Positions 12,111-24,391 of a stretch of DNA of 64,000 bases are shown in pieces. Below the pieces are notes generated by a model, which saw nothing but the letters and a program-made list of their open reading frames with translations, had not been told where the DNA came from and ran no database searches. This DNA comes from Cephalotus follicularis. Its lineage: Eukaryota; Streptophyta; Magnoliopsida; Oxalidales; Cephalotaceae. The DNA is taken from positions 376,214 to 440,213 of the forward strand of contig BDDD01000172.1 in the NCBI GenBank assembly GCA_001972305.1, in the 5' to 3' direction. Made by a program: the position numbers and the translations under genes. Every line of letters begins with the position of its first letter. The first letter of the stretch is position 1.

Positions 12111-15100
12111 AGTAACGACCCGCATTAATTTTGGATAAATTGATGTTTGGGCCTGGGGGAAATTTTTTTCTTTTCTCCTTGGTTGGGTTGGTTTGAGCTT
12201 CTCTTCTAGGTTAAGTAAAGGTTTGGTTTGGGCTTGGTGGAGGCCCAATGATTGCCTATGGTTTGTTCATGTATGGTTAAGTTATAAGAGAGGTTTAGTT
12301 GGTGTTGGGATATGTGCAAAGCTTGCTTAGGAAGCTTAATGGTTGACTTCATGAGATATTATGTCCATCACCTTACAACGGAAGAAGTGTTTTAGGAGAG
12401 TGAGCTTTCATCTTTCATCTTTGTTATGAAGCTTTGAGCGCTGTTTGAGGTTGAAACTTTCTTTCACCCGTCTACGTATCTAGCAGGTGAGTCTCCTTCT
12501 CAGTACGTTTTGGTGTGTCGCATGGTTGGTGCAGGCACGACCTTTGAGGCTGAGGAAGAGCTTCACCTTGGTTTTCATGGTTGTATGTGGTTCTTTCATA
12601 GCTTCAGAGATGTAGTTCATGGTAGCTAAGCGTTGTTGTGTGTTGGTCTTGCAGAGGATGATCTAGGCACGAAGCCTGCACAGTAAGTGAGCTAGCTGAG
12701 AAAGCTGTTGATACTAGTGAGTGGGATTATTCTTCTTTCTATCAATTGATAACTGAGAGTTGTTGCTTATATGTCTTTCCATGATATTACCTTTGACTAG
12801 GATTTCTTCTCCTGTCATCTTGTTGATATTGCATGTGAATACTGCTTTTCCAGGGTTGGTCTTGTTGTTTCCCCTTTCTTATTGAGTATTCATGCTTTAT
12901 TTGATATCATGTGTTATTGTCCTTGGATACTGGTTACTGGGTGCTGGTTACTTGGTTATGTATGAGATTGCCGGCACAAGATGGTCTAAGTGGTGATACA
13001 CTTACCTCTGAGTCGAGGTTGTCCTCTGTCTTTCTCGCCAAGGGTGGAGCTGAGCGGTGATTCGCGGGCCCCTTGGACGATATTAGCACTATGTGATTGC
13101 CGACGAGGTAGCTTCTCGATCGACGTTCACCTAGTGTAGTGCTGAGCTCGTGATTGTCAACGGGGGTGGGCTTGCGTAGCCCCTCGTTTGAGGTTCATGT
13201 AGTGAGGTGCGCTAACTTATGATTGCCGGGGGAGGAGTGCTTGCGTAGCCCTTCTACCGATGTTCATGCGGTGCTCTGGAAGTGGGTATCTATATTGAGT
13301 ATATGAGAGATGTGTTCAATCCTGTAGTCCATGACTGCAATGATAGAACGTCAACGGAGTTTGTTATCTATGCTGCCAATGTAGTTCCGGCTATGGAAGT
13401 GTGTGAGTCGATTATGCATGTGCTTGTATGGAATGTGCTTGTGATTGATACAGTAACAGTAGTCCCTTGAGCATTGTTGATCCTTAGAGTTGATCGTTTG
13501 CTGATCCTTGGATGCTTGGCATGTTCTTACATATATAAACTGTTGTTTACCTTCTTTCCTCGAGGTCAGTCATTGAGTTGGTAGCTCTAACGTCTCCTCG
13601 GACTTTCCTTTGTTATCAATATCCTTGTATACTTTCACCTCTACTTTGTTTTGTTGAGCAGGGGAGATGGGTTGTTCTCGACCCAGTTGGGGCAGGACAC
13701 GTTAACCTTGACTCTTGGCACCCCGGTGGAAGTGGGTCACCCAGGATATTCCTTGATCTTACTCACTAGTCAGTTGGACTAATCCCCTCTCAGTTTTGTG
13801 TGCAGAGGAAGCAGGGCAGCAGTGTTCTTGAGATCCACTAAGAACAGCTTGTCGAGAGAGGTAGACGCTGGACGCTGCACCCTAGGACGGCTTCTCGGCC
13901 TTGGACACCTTCATGCATTTGGGGACATTCATGGGGTTTTGTATAGATTTTGTTTATATCTATGCCTTGTAAACCTTTTCTTGTAAATTTGTGCAAAACT
14001 CTCGAATGTTGGGCGTCCTCGACAGTTTGCCCGGGACCGTGTATATAATTCGTTCTTTTGTTTTATATAGTTGTTGCGTATGCTTTTTTCCCAACCCTGG
14101 TGCTGTTTTTGCTTAGTGTTTGGGTGTGCAGGGATGACGTATGTGTTCGGGGGTTGTTTGACCCCGGGGTGGGCTAGCAGGTCTTCCCAGCCTTGGCCTT
14201 GGTGAAACTGCAGTGTTTCTCCTCGGGCCTTTCGTGCGTGGCACCTCGGCAGAGATGCCAGGGGAAGGGGTGGCTTGATCACTGTTGGTCAAACCTTTAG
14301 GTTGTCTTCGCAGCTCGGGTTGATTAACCCTAAGCTGAGGTCTGGTGGCGTCCTCGGGTGTTGTCCCCGGGCATGCCGTAGGCGTTAAGTGGAGGTAAGC
14401 AGTTTTCTTTAGTTTTGCCCGACCTCCCGACCTTGGACCAACTCGGTCCTTGAAGATGTTTTGGTAGGTAAGCCTTGGTGGATCCCCTGGGTACCTGGCC
14501 GAGGTGAGATTCTATCTCCTTTGTGTCGTTTGAGCATGTGGGGGACCTCGGGTAGTCGTCCCATATGCTTAGCATTTGTCCCCAGGCCCTTGTGTTGGTC
14601 CCAGGCTTAGCCTTTTTGTTAAAGTGAGGTCATCCAATGAGGACATGTCCGAGGATGGTTATCCTGGGAAGGCATGTCTTATGATGGGGCGCAGGCTTGG
14701 CTTGCGTTACGTTTTGTTGTGTTGGCATCCCTGCCCAGGACCCCAGGTAAGACGTAGTGTTGCGTTCTCTGCCCTGGCTCCCTTCCCTGGCATGTCCCCT
14801 TTTGTGGAAAGGTGCGTTTGGGCAGTGGGTGTGTTGCGCGTTTCCTTTAGTTAAATGGTACGTTTGCTAAGTGGGTGTTGTGCGCGTTTTCTTTAGTTAA
14901 ACGGTGAGCTTTGGGGATAGTTTAAGTAAGGGTTCTTTTACGGTTTTACCCTTCCTTCTTTCCTCCTTCCTGCTCGGGCATTCCTTGTTCTTATGCCTTG
15001 GTTGCATTTGGCTTGGGGAGCGCGGCTCTCCACGGCAGCACATTTTTAACTCCTGTCCTGGCCTTAGCGTTAGCCTTGTTTGTTGTTGGTGTTGGTTAGG

Positions 15101-15172
15101 GATCTAGGTGAGGGATCCTTCCACCTAGCACGACCGTCCTCGGGTGGGGGTGCTCGGGAACGGGGCGTGTCA
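12111..15172 (+). mobile_element. S1: 3.06 kb solo LTR inside the T1 LTR
   Basis: Starts 'agtaacgacccg' (from a TG start) and ends 'ggggcgtgtca'. It is flanked by 'tttag' (12,106-12,110) and 'tttac' (15,173-15,177), a one-mismatch target duplication. The uninterrupted T1 LTR reads 'cctttacctctgagg' at the equivalent site near 31,690, which confirms the insertion point. There is no internal domain, so recombination between two LTRs probably removed it. It shares blocks in the same order with S0 and, in opposite orientation, with S3. The GC-rich 14,330-14,800 part gives chance open frames; no gene is recognised. Confidence 0.85.
12960..13285. repeat. S1 tandem array, about 75-80 bp units
   Basis: Four diverged units, each with 'tgattgcc' (or 'tgattgtc'), a GC-rich stretch, 'gcgtagccc' in the last two, and 'ttcatg' or 'ttcacc' before 'tagtg' or 'cggtg'. 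It occupies the same relative place as arrays in related LTRs but has its own sequence. Confidence 0.7.
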
Positions 15173-16076
15173 TTTACCTCTGAGGTCTGCCTGGCATTCG
15201 GAGCTCTATTTTATCATTTTGAGCTCTTCTTTCAACTCTTCGAGCTCTGCCTTAGCATAACATCAAAAACAGTTACTAAAAATCTGCAGTTCAAACCACA
15301 ATATATATTTTTCCACACTCTCGAAGAAGGAATCAACAATTAATTTACTTCAATCCAGCACAAGGATACCACAATCAGTTTAAGATACTCTATTTCAACA
15401 AATTAACTATCCAGAACCATTATTACTCCAAATATATCAACATCTCATAATAATTCCAGTTATCAAACATGAACATAATAACAATTCTCGTATGTCCCCA
15501 TGCATGCATGTGTTACTAGCCAACTCTGCCAGTGAAAGGTGCCTATACTCCCGTGGTCTACCTTTAGTAAATTCAAGTGCTACTGGTCTGGTGGATCAGG
15601 TGGATCGTCCTTTGCCGCCTTAAGTGAAAAATGTAAATAATAGGGGGTTAGTCCAAATGACTAAGTGATTTGGGACAAGTCATTCTATGTTGCATTCATA
15701 CCAAAATGGGATGCGCTGAATAAAAGTGCTACGGTATGATCAAGAACATATATATATATATAAAGCCATAAAAAAATAGAATAAATTCATGGAACGAATA
15801 TAACGTCAATGAGACTCCAAAAGAAGGAAACTCGTAACTCAACAATGAAGTTTACCAAACAGATCTCAATAAACATCAGGATGCAATAAAATATCAAGAA
15901 TTATGAATATGATCCATGATCAAGAAATGTGCCCAAATAATCATAAAATCCAGGGATGCTGGAACAACTATACTGTCATAATCATATATCATATCACCGT
16001 CACATATCATGTGAATGCCATATCTCATATCACCGTCATATATCATGACATCATAATAGCGCCATTGCAGCAATAA

Positions 16077-18859
16077 TGTAATACCCTGTTTGTTCGCGCG
16101 TATGTTTTTGGGCTTTTAATCTATTCTGTAAGTAGTCTGTTTAATTTGTTTTGGTCTATGTGTTTTGGGCTGACTGATACTAGCTTTGGCTTTTTGGGTA
16201 TCTATTAGAATGTGTTTATGAATAAGTAAAATTTTATTTTATTGTATTTTAATATAATTATAAATCGGTTTTTATTATAAAATTATGTTATTTGAAACCA
16301 AATCCTTTTAATTTAATTCTTCTCTCTCTCCCATATCACCAAATCCTGTTTTTATCTCTTCTTCCCCTCCATATCCCCCGATTCTCTCCCTCTTTCCATC
16401 TACTTCCACTGATTCTCTCCCTCTTTCCCTTATCTCTCCCGAAATGGTCTCCCCTTTCTGTTTAAGTAAGCTGTCAGCCCTTCTTTTTATTCCATTCTTT
16501 CTCTCTCGCCTAGTTGTAGCCGATTCCGCAAGCCTGGGAATTTACTGCATTTTTCTTGTAGTCTCATCTCTTTAGTCAAGTTTGTTCTCTAATGGTTAGA
16601 CTTATGGATTGTTTTGCTTTGATATGCATAACGTTGGCAGACTGTTGAGTCCTTGTGTTTTCCTCCTCTTTTTCCTGTTGAATAGCCGTTGTAAGCCTTG
16701 GAAATTTTGTGTTCCTTCTACAGTTTTTGTATCACCATTATAGGTTGGTTTTCTTTTATTTTGCTGTAATGGTTTGTCCTGTTTCGTTATGAATCCAATT
16801 GTATGTTTTTACAGGTTGTTAAAATTTAGTTTTGATTTTTGCCACTCTATGCTCTATCATTATTTCCGAGTCTGCTAAATAGCCTTTAGGCGTCTTGTAT
16901 AGGTTGTAATCTGGTTTTAATAATTGGTAATGGGTATTTCGACATTAATCTAGCTATATGGATATGTATGCAATTGATTAGAAATTATCTTTCTCCTTAT
17001 GCATAGCCACTTTCTTTATACTCCTTCTTAATTCTGTGTTCTTTTTACAGCCTAGACACTGCATAAATGCTTATTTAAATGGTTATGGTTCTCTGGTAAT
17101 GTGATATTCGGATTTTTGACAGAAAAATTGCATAGGACTATTAGATTTTGGTGTTCTATCGCCCAGTACTGTCGGCTGTTTTCCTGAACAGTTGGCTGTT
17201 ATACTTTGTGTAGTCGGCTGTCTTCTTTATTAGTCGATTGCTATGTCATGCACATTCGACTGGACCCCTGTACCAGTCGGCTGGCTGCAGTTCTGCTTGT
17301 GTAGTCAGCTGGCCATGTTAGGTAGTCAACTACCATGCCTTGAACAATCGACTGGAGTTTTGTTACCGTCGACTGGTGAGTCCAGAAAATTTCTGCTTTC
17401 TAATTTCCTTATCCGTTTGTTCTTCTGTTGAATCGGGGTATATTTTAAACACCATTATACTTCTGTTTTGATGTCCGTAATTAATTTGAGGTCCTTATAT
17501 GAATTATTTTATATTTTATAGATTTTTGTGCTACGAAGGGGCAGTTAGAAATTTATCGATCAATTCATAAGTTATTTCTGTTATCGCAAAAGGTACGGAT
17601 ACTATCGTTCTTTGGCTATCTTAATCTGATTTTTATTAAAACAATTCAGTTTCACTTTTATGATCAATTAACGGATATTTCTCATTATTTTCTAATGGTA
17701 TTGGAATGGAATTTTCCATTCTAGGATATTCAGTTTTAATTGAATAAAATCTGTTTTATTACTTTATGAATAAGTTAAATATTACTGATTTTATTTTTTA
17801 GCATGACTTTCACTATCAGAAGTATGTTAAACGGGTATGACTTTCACCTTTGGAAGTGTACTGATTTTGATTAAATGAACATGACTTTCACTTTCGGAAG
17901 TATGTTAATTTTCAGATACGAATATGGATATGATTTCAGATATGTTCAGAAATTTGTTTGGAAAATCTGCTTATGTTTTGAATTGTTTTAGAATAAAATT
18001 ATATTTTGACATAATCACATAAAGAGAAAAACTTACCTATAAGGTATCATAGGTATGTTCTTTGGCATGAAGGACATGACACCTACCGTGGCGGTGTGAT
18101 CAGTCTACGACGTCTCTCTCTATATATATCCTGAGGGTAGGGTATGGATCATTTTGAGGTGTATGAGTTGACTCTAGTTATTATCATATTCGGAGTTTGG
18201 GATTCATTGTGTAGTGCCGTACACATCTTTCCGTTTGGCATGTGGGCCTCCCAAACCCCTTGCACTTATATATATGTACATTGGATCTCTGTATGGAATA
18301 ATGAAATCAGATAAAATTATGATCTATGAATTTATTTTATTCAGAAAATTATAGTATTATGTTATTCAAAAAGTTATTTAAATTTATAACTGTTTTATTT
18401 AAATATTATGTTTTACATTGTGAAAGAATATTTAACTATGCTATTTACGGATTTTAAAGTTCAGATATTTTGTTTACCATATACTGTTTTACTTTCCTTA
18501 TCCGTACTGAGGTTTTCTTAGTCGCGTTTTTGTTTCCATGCGACTAGTTATCAGGAATATCGGGGAAATGTGTGATGAGTGATGTCCACCTATGTTTGAG
18601 GATCATCTAGGAGTTTGATCCTGTTATGTTTCTTTTGCCATATGGTCTTGCTAGGGCCTGTTTTATGAACATTATTATATCTTTCAGTTTATGATTTTTG
18701 GAATATGACTTTGGCTATGATTTTCAGATATGTTCTCAGGATATGTTTTGTTTCAGACCATCACGTTAAATGAATAAAGTTGACTTTTATGTTATGTATA
18801 TGTTTTGTTTAGTTCTGTATTATGACCTGTAAGGGCTCCCACCGTTCGGGGGTGTTACA
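16077..18859 (+). repeat. T2 5' LTR (2,783 bp)
   Basis: Begins 'tgtaataccctg' and ends 'cgggggtgttaca'. It holds a cluster of 'gtcggctg/gtcgactgg' words (about 17,170-17,375), a short array of 'atgactttcact...gaagt' units (17,804-17,910), and a conserved block near 18,500-18,560 with 'actgaggttttcttagt'. The equivalent of this block in the other LTR copy (24,035-24,075) forms the stem ctgag/ctcag. No coding sequence is present. Confidence 0.9.
17165..17380. repeat. GTCGAC/GTCGGC-type array in the T2 LTR
   Basis: About eleven copies of words such as agtcggctg, attcgactgg, agtcgattg, agtcaacta, aatcgactgg and cgtcgactgg, spaced 12-30 bp. The core overlaps GTCGAC as in other LTR arrays here, but the flank is '-tgg' rather than '-gcc/-gctt'. 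Confidence 0.7.
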
Positions 18860-18864
18860 GATTG

Positions 18865-18877
18865 TGGTATCAGAGAC
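18865..18877 (+). other. T2 primer-binding site, initiator tRNA-Met type
   Basis: 'tggtatcagagac' lies 5 bp after the LTR end. It matches the usual plant initiator tRNA-Met complement 'tggtatcagagc' for the first twelve bases apart from the terminal part. It marks the start of the internal region and fixes the plus orientation. Confidence 0.85.
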
Positions 18878-19031
18878 AGGTTTTGTTCCTTAGAAGACCT
18901 AACTAGGTTTGACCTGTGAGATTGGGTAGACTTTGGGTTAGGGCTATTTCATTACGGTCTCTTCGATATGTCTTTTCTTTCGGCTTTCTGATTCTTTTTG
19001 TCTTTATCTTGGCCTGGTTTCTGCTGCGTAG

Positions 19032-20150
19032 ATGGTACGAACAAGGAATACCCCTCAGAGAACTGCACCAGCTGGGGCACGGGAAGAGGTCAGAAATGAG
19101 CCTGTTGTGGACTAGTTTGTGAGACAGGCAGTGGCTCAAGAGGTTAATCGAGTTATGCACGAGCAAAATCTGGGACAAGGTCGCCGAGAGCAAGTTGCTG
19201 AGGAGAATGCACCAGCTGATGCTCATGCGGATAGGGGAGCTGGGGACCGGTCCGACACTCCAGTTTATGTCTGGCTTGAGAGTTTCCAAAAGCAAAGACC
19301 GTAGTCTTTTAGCTCAACATTGACACCTGTTGAGGCTGAGCACTGGTTCGCACACATGGAGAAAATTTTTGATGTACTGGGTTATGATGATGAGCAGAAG
19401 GTTAAATTGGCTGCTTACAAGCTGGAAGGTAACGCTCAAAGGTGGTGGAAACCTTGAAGTTGGCTAAGGGTGGAAGATTTATTGATGCTTTATCCTGGTC
19501 GGGGTTCTGTGAAGTCTTCTATCAGGAGTATTTTCCCACTGCTGACAAGGAGGCTTATGCAAGGGAGTATGTGAATACAAGGCAAAAAGATGGAGAGTCA
19601 GTTACTGAGTTCTTAGCCCGGTTTACTAGATTGGCAGGCTTTGGTGGATCTATGGCGGGGATAGCAGAGTAACAAGTTGAAAAGTTTAACTGGAAGTTGC
19701 ACTATCAGCTTAGAGGTAAGCTGATTAATTCCATATTTTCTAATGTTTCAGAGGTTGCCAATGTTGCAAAGAACATAGAGATGGAGAGGTTAGATTTCCG
19801 GGTAGCTGGACAAGATGGAGAAAGGAAGCGGGGTAGAGGTGATGCTCAGGGTCAGAATTCTGGGCAACAAAATAAAGGACAAGGTGGCCAGTGGAATAAA
19901 GGCCGTGACAGTAAGTAGCATAAGAAGAATAATGATCAGAACAAGGGTGGAGGACAACAACGTCAGCAAGGTAATGATCAGACGCAAGCTCAAGGAGCTA
20001 GTGGTGGGGGTAAGCCCAACGTCCAGATTGCACAGTGTGATACTTGTGCGAAGAGGCATCCGATTGGGACTTGTTACAAGGCTACTGGGGCATGCTTTAT
20101 ATGTGGATAGCTGGGTCATCGTTTTATGGATTGTCTAGACCCCGTGCGAA
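19032..20150 (+). pseudogene. T2 gag region
   Basis: Starts at an ATG reading MVRTRNTPQRTAPAGA, typical of plant Ty3 Gag. It contains the capsid-like core ('EHWFAHMEKIFDVLGYDDEQ' at about 19,335-19,400, and 'FYQEYFPTADKEAYAREYV' at about 19,516-19,572), a glutamine/glycine-rich stretch and a zinc-knuckle region (about 20,037-20,130). Gag would form the virus-like particle in the cytoplasm. The reading frame is broken, so no product is expected. Confidence 0.85.
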
Positions 20151-20154
20151 GGAG

Positions 20155-20600
20155 AGGGGAGGTAATGGTGGAGATGCGGGACAGCGCAATGTGGGAGGCA
20201 GAGTCTTCGCATTGACAACTCATCAGGCAGCAAATGCTCCAGGTACAATTTCAGGTTTTCTTTCTGTTGGTAACCATAGGGCTTTTGTATTGTATGATAC
20301 TTGATCGACTCACTCTGTAGTAGCGAGATCTTTTTTTTGGCATCTTGAGGTACCTTTGCAGTCTTTGGATTCAGTTCTGGTTCTTTCTACCCCTATGGGT
20401 ACTTCTGTTATTGTATTAGAGTATTTCAGTGATTATCCTGTTACGTTCGATGACAAGGTTCGTGAGGCGGACCTCCTCCCTATGGATATGCATGATTTTG
20501 ATATCATTCTTGGCATGGACTGGTTGGATCGACATCGAGCTTCGATCGATTGTCACGCTCAGAGGATTTTGTTTGTAGATGTGGATAGACCTGATTTTAT
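20155..20600 (+). pseudogene. T2 aspartic protease region
   Basis: Reads 'GRVFALTTHQAANAPGTISG' and, after the active-site region, 'DLLPMDMHDFDIILGMDWL' followed by 'RHRASIDC', the standard order in Ty3 retropepsins. The enzyme would cut the Gag-Pol polyprotein. It directly precedes RT, as in other Ty3 elements. Confidence 0.85.
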
Positions 20601-22075
20601 TTATCAGGGTTCACGGCCGAAGAAGGATGTCAAGACATTTTCGGTTTTGAAGGCTCAGAAATTGGTAGCTAAGGGCGTTGAGGGATTCTTAGCTATTGTG
20701 AAAGATGTCTCTAAGGATGAACCTCTCCTTGAGGATTATCTAGTGGTTAGAAATTTTTCCATGTGTTTCCGGAGGAGTTACCGGGATTTCCACCGCAACG
20801 GGAAGTGGAGTTTACCATCGAACTCGTTCATGGGGCGATACTTATATCAAAAGCACCTTATAGGATGGCACCGCTTGAGTTGCAAGAACTGAAGGAGCAG
20901 TTGCAAGAGTTGTTAGATTGGGGTTTTATCTGGCCTAGTGTTTCACCATGGGCTGCTCTGGTTCTGTTTGTGATAAAGAAGGATGGTTCTATGAGGCTGT
21001 GCATAGACTACACAGAATTGAATCAGATTACTATCAGAAACAAATACCCTTTGACTCGGATTGATGACTTATTTGATCAACTCCAATGTGTGAGGTATTT
21101 TTCTAAAATAGATTTGAGGTCTGGATATTATCAGCTGCGGGTAAAAGATGAAGACGTACCTAAGACTGCTTTCCGCAAACGGTATGGGCATTATGAGTTT
21201 CTGGTGATGCCGTTCAGACTTACGAATGCACCAGAAGTCTTCATGGATTTGATGAATCGAGTGTTTCATGAATTCTTGGATCGGTTTGTAATTCTGGTTA
21301 TTGATGATATCCTTGTGTACTCAAAGTCGAAGGAGGAACATGAAGACCAGCTTCGTATAGTGCTGGGAATTTTGAGGAAGAATCAGCTATGCGCAAAGTT
21401 TTCGAAATGTGAGTTCTGATTGGAACAGGTGGCAATATTGGGCCACGTGGTTATAGCAAAAGGTATTAGTGTTGATCCTGCTAAGGTTGAGGCTATTACT
21501 AAATGGTCGATACCTACCATAGTGATAGAGGTTAGGAGTTTTCTGGGTTTGGCTGGTTACTATAGGCGGTTTGTGGAAGGCTTTTCCTCCACAGCCTTGC
21601 CAATGACTCAGCTTATGAGGAAGGGTGATAAGTTTGTGTGGAATGAAGAATGAGAGGCAAGTTTTGAGAAGTTGGAGAATGGTCTTGTGTCTGCACCGAT
21701 TCTTCGTTTACCGTCTGGGTCAGGTGGATACCAGATATACAGTGATGCTTCCAAGAAGGGCTTGGGATGTATTTTAATGCAGCACGGTCATGTCATAGAT
21801 TATTCTTCAAGACAGCTTAAGCCCTATGAAGTGAATTACCCTACACATGATCTTGAGTTGGCAGTAGTTGTTTTTGCATTGAAGATCTGGAGGCATTATT
21901 TGTATGGAGAAACTTGTGATGTTTTCACTGATGATAGGAGTCTCAAGTACGTTTTCACTTAGACGGAGCTGAACATGCGTCAGACAAGGTGGTTGGAGCT
22001 TCTGAAGGATTATGATCTGAATATTCAAAACCACCCTGGTAAAGCAAATGTGGTAGCTGATGCTCTTAGTAGGAA
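20601..22075 (+). pseudogene. T2 reverse transcriptase and RNase H
   Basis: RT blocks are recognised in order: '[16 protein letters not shown]', '[20 protein letters not shown]', '[13 protein letters not shown]', '[17 protein letters not shown]' and the catalytic 'VIDDILVYS' (about 21,300). The thumb and RNase H follow: '[15 protein letters not shown]', '[17 protein letters not shown]', '[19 protein letters not shown]', ending near 'ADALSRKS' (about 22,065). Family: Ty3 chromovirus. The region is broken. Confidence 0.9.
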
Positions 22076-22369
22076 GAGTTCGGGGAGTCTAGCGGCTTTG
22101 CTTACTCAGCCGCAGTTGATATCAGACATGGAGCGTTTGGACTTGAATTTGTTTATTTGGGGTTCTAGAGGTTATATGGCTGGTATGAATATAGAACCCA
22201 CTCTCATATCTTGGATTAAGGCGGCACAAAGTGATGATGGTGAGTTATGGGCCTTAGTCCAGAATGTTGATGAAGGTAAGCATTCGAAGTTTTGTGTAGA
22301 TGAGCATGGTGTTATGTGGTTGGGTAGTCAGTTATGTGTGCCGACTGATCCTACCATCAGATAGGTTGT

Positions 22370-23321
22370 TTTGCCTGAGGCACACAGTTTTCCGTTCTCT
22401 ATACATCCGGGTTCTACAATAATCTATAGAGACTTGAAGAAGAATTTCTGGTGGAATGGAACGAAGAGGGATGTAGCTGAATTCGTTGGGAAGTGTTTGG
22501 TCTGTCAGCAGGTCAAGATTGAACATTAGCGAGCTAGTGGGCTGTTACAGCCTTTAGAGATTCCAGTATGGAAATGGGAGTGCATAGCGATGGATTTTGT
22601 TACAGGTTTGCCAAGAACTTTCAGGAGGAATGATGCTATCTGGGTAGTAGTGGATCGATTAACCAAATCGGCTCACTTCTTGGCTATCAGAGAGGATTTC
22701 TCTGTGGACCATTTAGCGGAGGTTTTCCAGCGGGAGATAGTGAGACTTTACAGGACACTTGTATCCATTGTATCGGATAGGGACCCCCATTTCACTTCGC
22801 GGTTTTGGAAGGGGTTTCAGAAGGCATGGGGTACGAGGCTCAATTACAGTACAACTTTCCATCCACAGACAGATGACCAGTCGGAGAGGACCATCCAGAC
22901 TTTAGAAGATATGCTGAGGTCTTGTGCTTTAGAGTGGACTGGAAACTGGGATGAGTATTTGAGCTTGGTGTAATTTGCCTGCAATAACAATTGGCATGTT
23001 ATCATTCGTATGGCTCCGTTTGAGGCTTTGAATGGGAGGAAGTGTCGAGCTTCGACGTGTTGGGATGAAGTAGGAGAAAGGGTCATTGAAGGACCCGAGC
23101 TAGTCCAAATCACTAATGATAAAGTGACAAAAGCAAGGGAAAGATTGAAGGCAACTCAATCCCGACATAAGAGTTATGCAGATAGACATCGGAGGGACAT
23201 GGAGTTTAAAGCAGGTGAACATGTGTTTTTGAAGGTTTCACCATGGAAAGGAGTCTATCGTTTTGGCTTAAAAGGGAAGTTGACTCCTCAGTTTATAGGA
23301 CCATTCGAAGTTCTGGAAAAG
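22370..23321 (+). pseudogene. T2 integrase
   Basis: The N-terminal HHCC zinc-binding region ('IHPGSTIIYRDLKKNFWW' to 'CLVCQQVK') is followed by the DDE core ('MDFVTGLPRT', 'VSIVSDRDPHFTSRFW', 'FHPQTDDQSERTIQTLEDML') and the C-terminal GPY/F-like region ('SYADRHRRDMEFKAGEHVFL', 'GPFEVLEK'). This enzyme would join the DNA copy to the genome. The region is broken. Confidence 0.88.
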
Positions 23322-24391
23322 TTTATTTTTTAGCATAACTTTCACTATCAGAAGTATGTTAAACGGGTATGAGTTTCACCTTCGAAAGTGTACTGATTTT
23401 GATTAAATGAACATGACTTTCACTTTATGAAGTATGTTAATTTTTGGATACGGATATGGATATGATTTCAGATATGTTCAGAAATTTGTTTGGAAAATCT
23501 GCTTATGTTTTGAATTGTTTTAGAATAAAATTATATTTTGGCATGATCACATACAGAGAAAAACTTACCTATGAGGTATCATAGGTATGTTCTTTGGCAC
23601 GAAGGACATGACACCTATAGTGGCGGTGTGAATGGTCTATAACGTCTCTCTAAATTTATATCCTAAAGGTAGGGTATGGATCATTTTGAGGCGTATGAGT
23701 CGACTCTAGTTATTATCAGATTTGGATTTTGGAATTGATTGTGTAGTGCTGTACACGTCTTTCTATTTGGCATGTAGGCCTCGCGAACCCCTTGCACTTA
23801 TATATATGTTCATCGGATCCCTGTATGGAATTATGAAATCAGATAAAATTATGATTTATGAATTTATGTTATTCGAAAAATTATGATATTATGCTATTCG
23901 GAAAGTTATTTAAATATATAACTGTTTTATTTAAATATTCTGTTTTACATTGTGAAAGAATATTTAACTATGCTATTTACGGATTTTAAAGTTCAGATAT
24001 TTTGTTTACCGTTTACTGTTTTACTTTCCTTATCCGTACTGAGGTTTGCTCAGCCGCGTTTTTGTTTCCATGCGGCAGGTTATCAGGAGCATCAGGAAAA
24101 TGTGTGATGAGTGATGTCCACCTATGTTTGAGGATCATCTAGGAGTTTGATCCTATTTTGTTTCTTTTGCCATATGGTCTTGTTATGGCCTGTTTTATGA
24201 ACATTATTATGTCTTTCGGTTTATGATTTTTGGAATATGACTTTGGCTATGATTTTCAGATATCTTATCAGGATATGTTTTGTTCCAGACCACCACGTTA
24301 AACTAATAAAGTTGACTTTTATGTTATGTATATGTTTTGTTTAGCTCTGTATTATGACATGTAAGGGCTCCCACCGTTCGGGGGTGTTACA
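23322..24391 (+). repeat. T2 second LTR, incomplete copy
   Basis: From about 23,322 the sequence aligns with 17,791-18,859 of the 5' LTR to the shared end 'gggggtgttaca', and is followed by the AATAA duplication. Differences of several percent separate the two copies. Confidence 0.9.

Larger units (their letters stand above)
16077..24391 (+). mobile_element. T2: Ty3 Tekay-type element in the T1 LTR, broken
   Basis: A plus-strand Ty3 element flanked by a perfect 5-bp duplication AATAA (16,072-16,076 and 24,392-24,396). The uninterrupted T1 LTR copy near 32,600 reads 'gcagcaataatctcagg', matching the empty site. Order is LTR, primer-binding site, gag, protease, RT, RNase H, integrase, and an incomplete second LTR (from about 23,322). 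I did not recognise a chromodomain in this copy; Tekay placement rests on pol similarity and LTR length. It is broken in roughly ten places. The LTR copies differ by roughly 7-8% over about 370 bp compared by eye, so it is younger than T1, as its position requires. Confidence 0.92.

Noticed and set aside
13929-14854. Host gene in the GC-rich part of S1
   Set aside because: The block recurs inverted in S3 with no shared protein frame, so it is LTR sequence.
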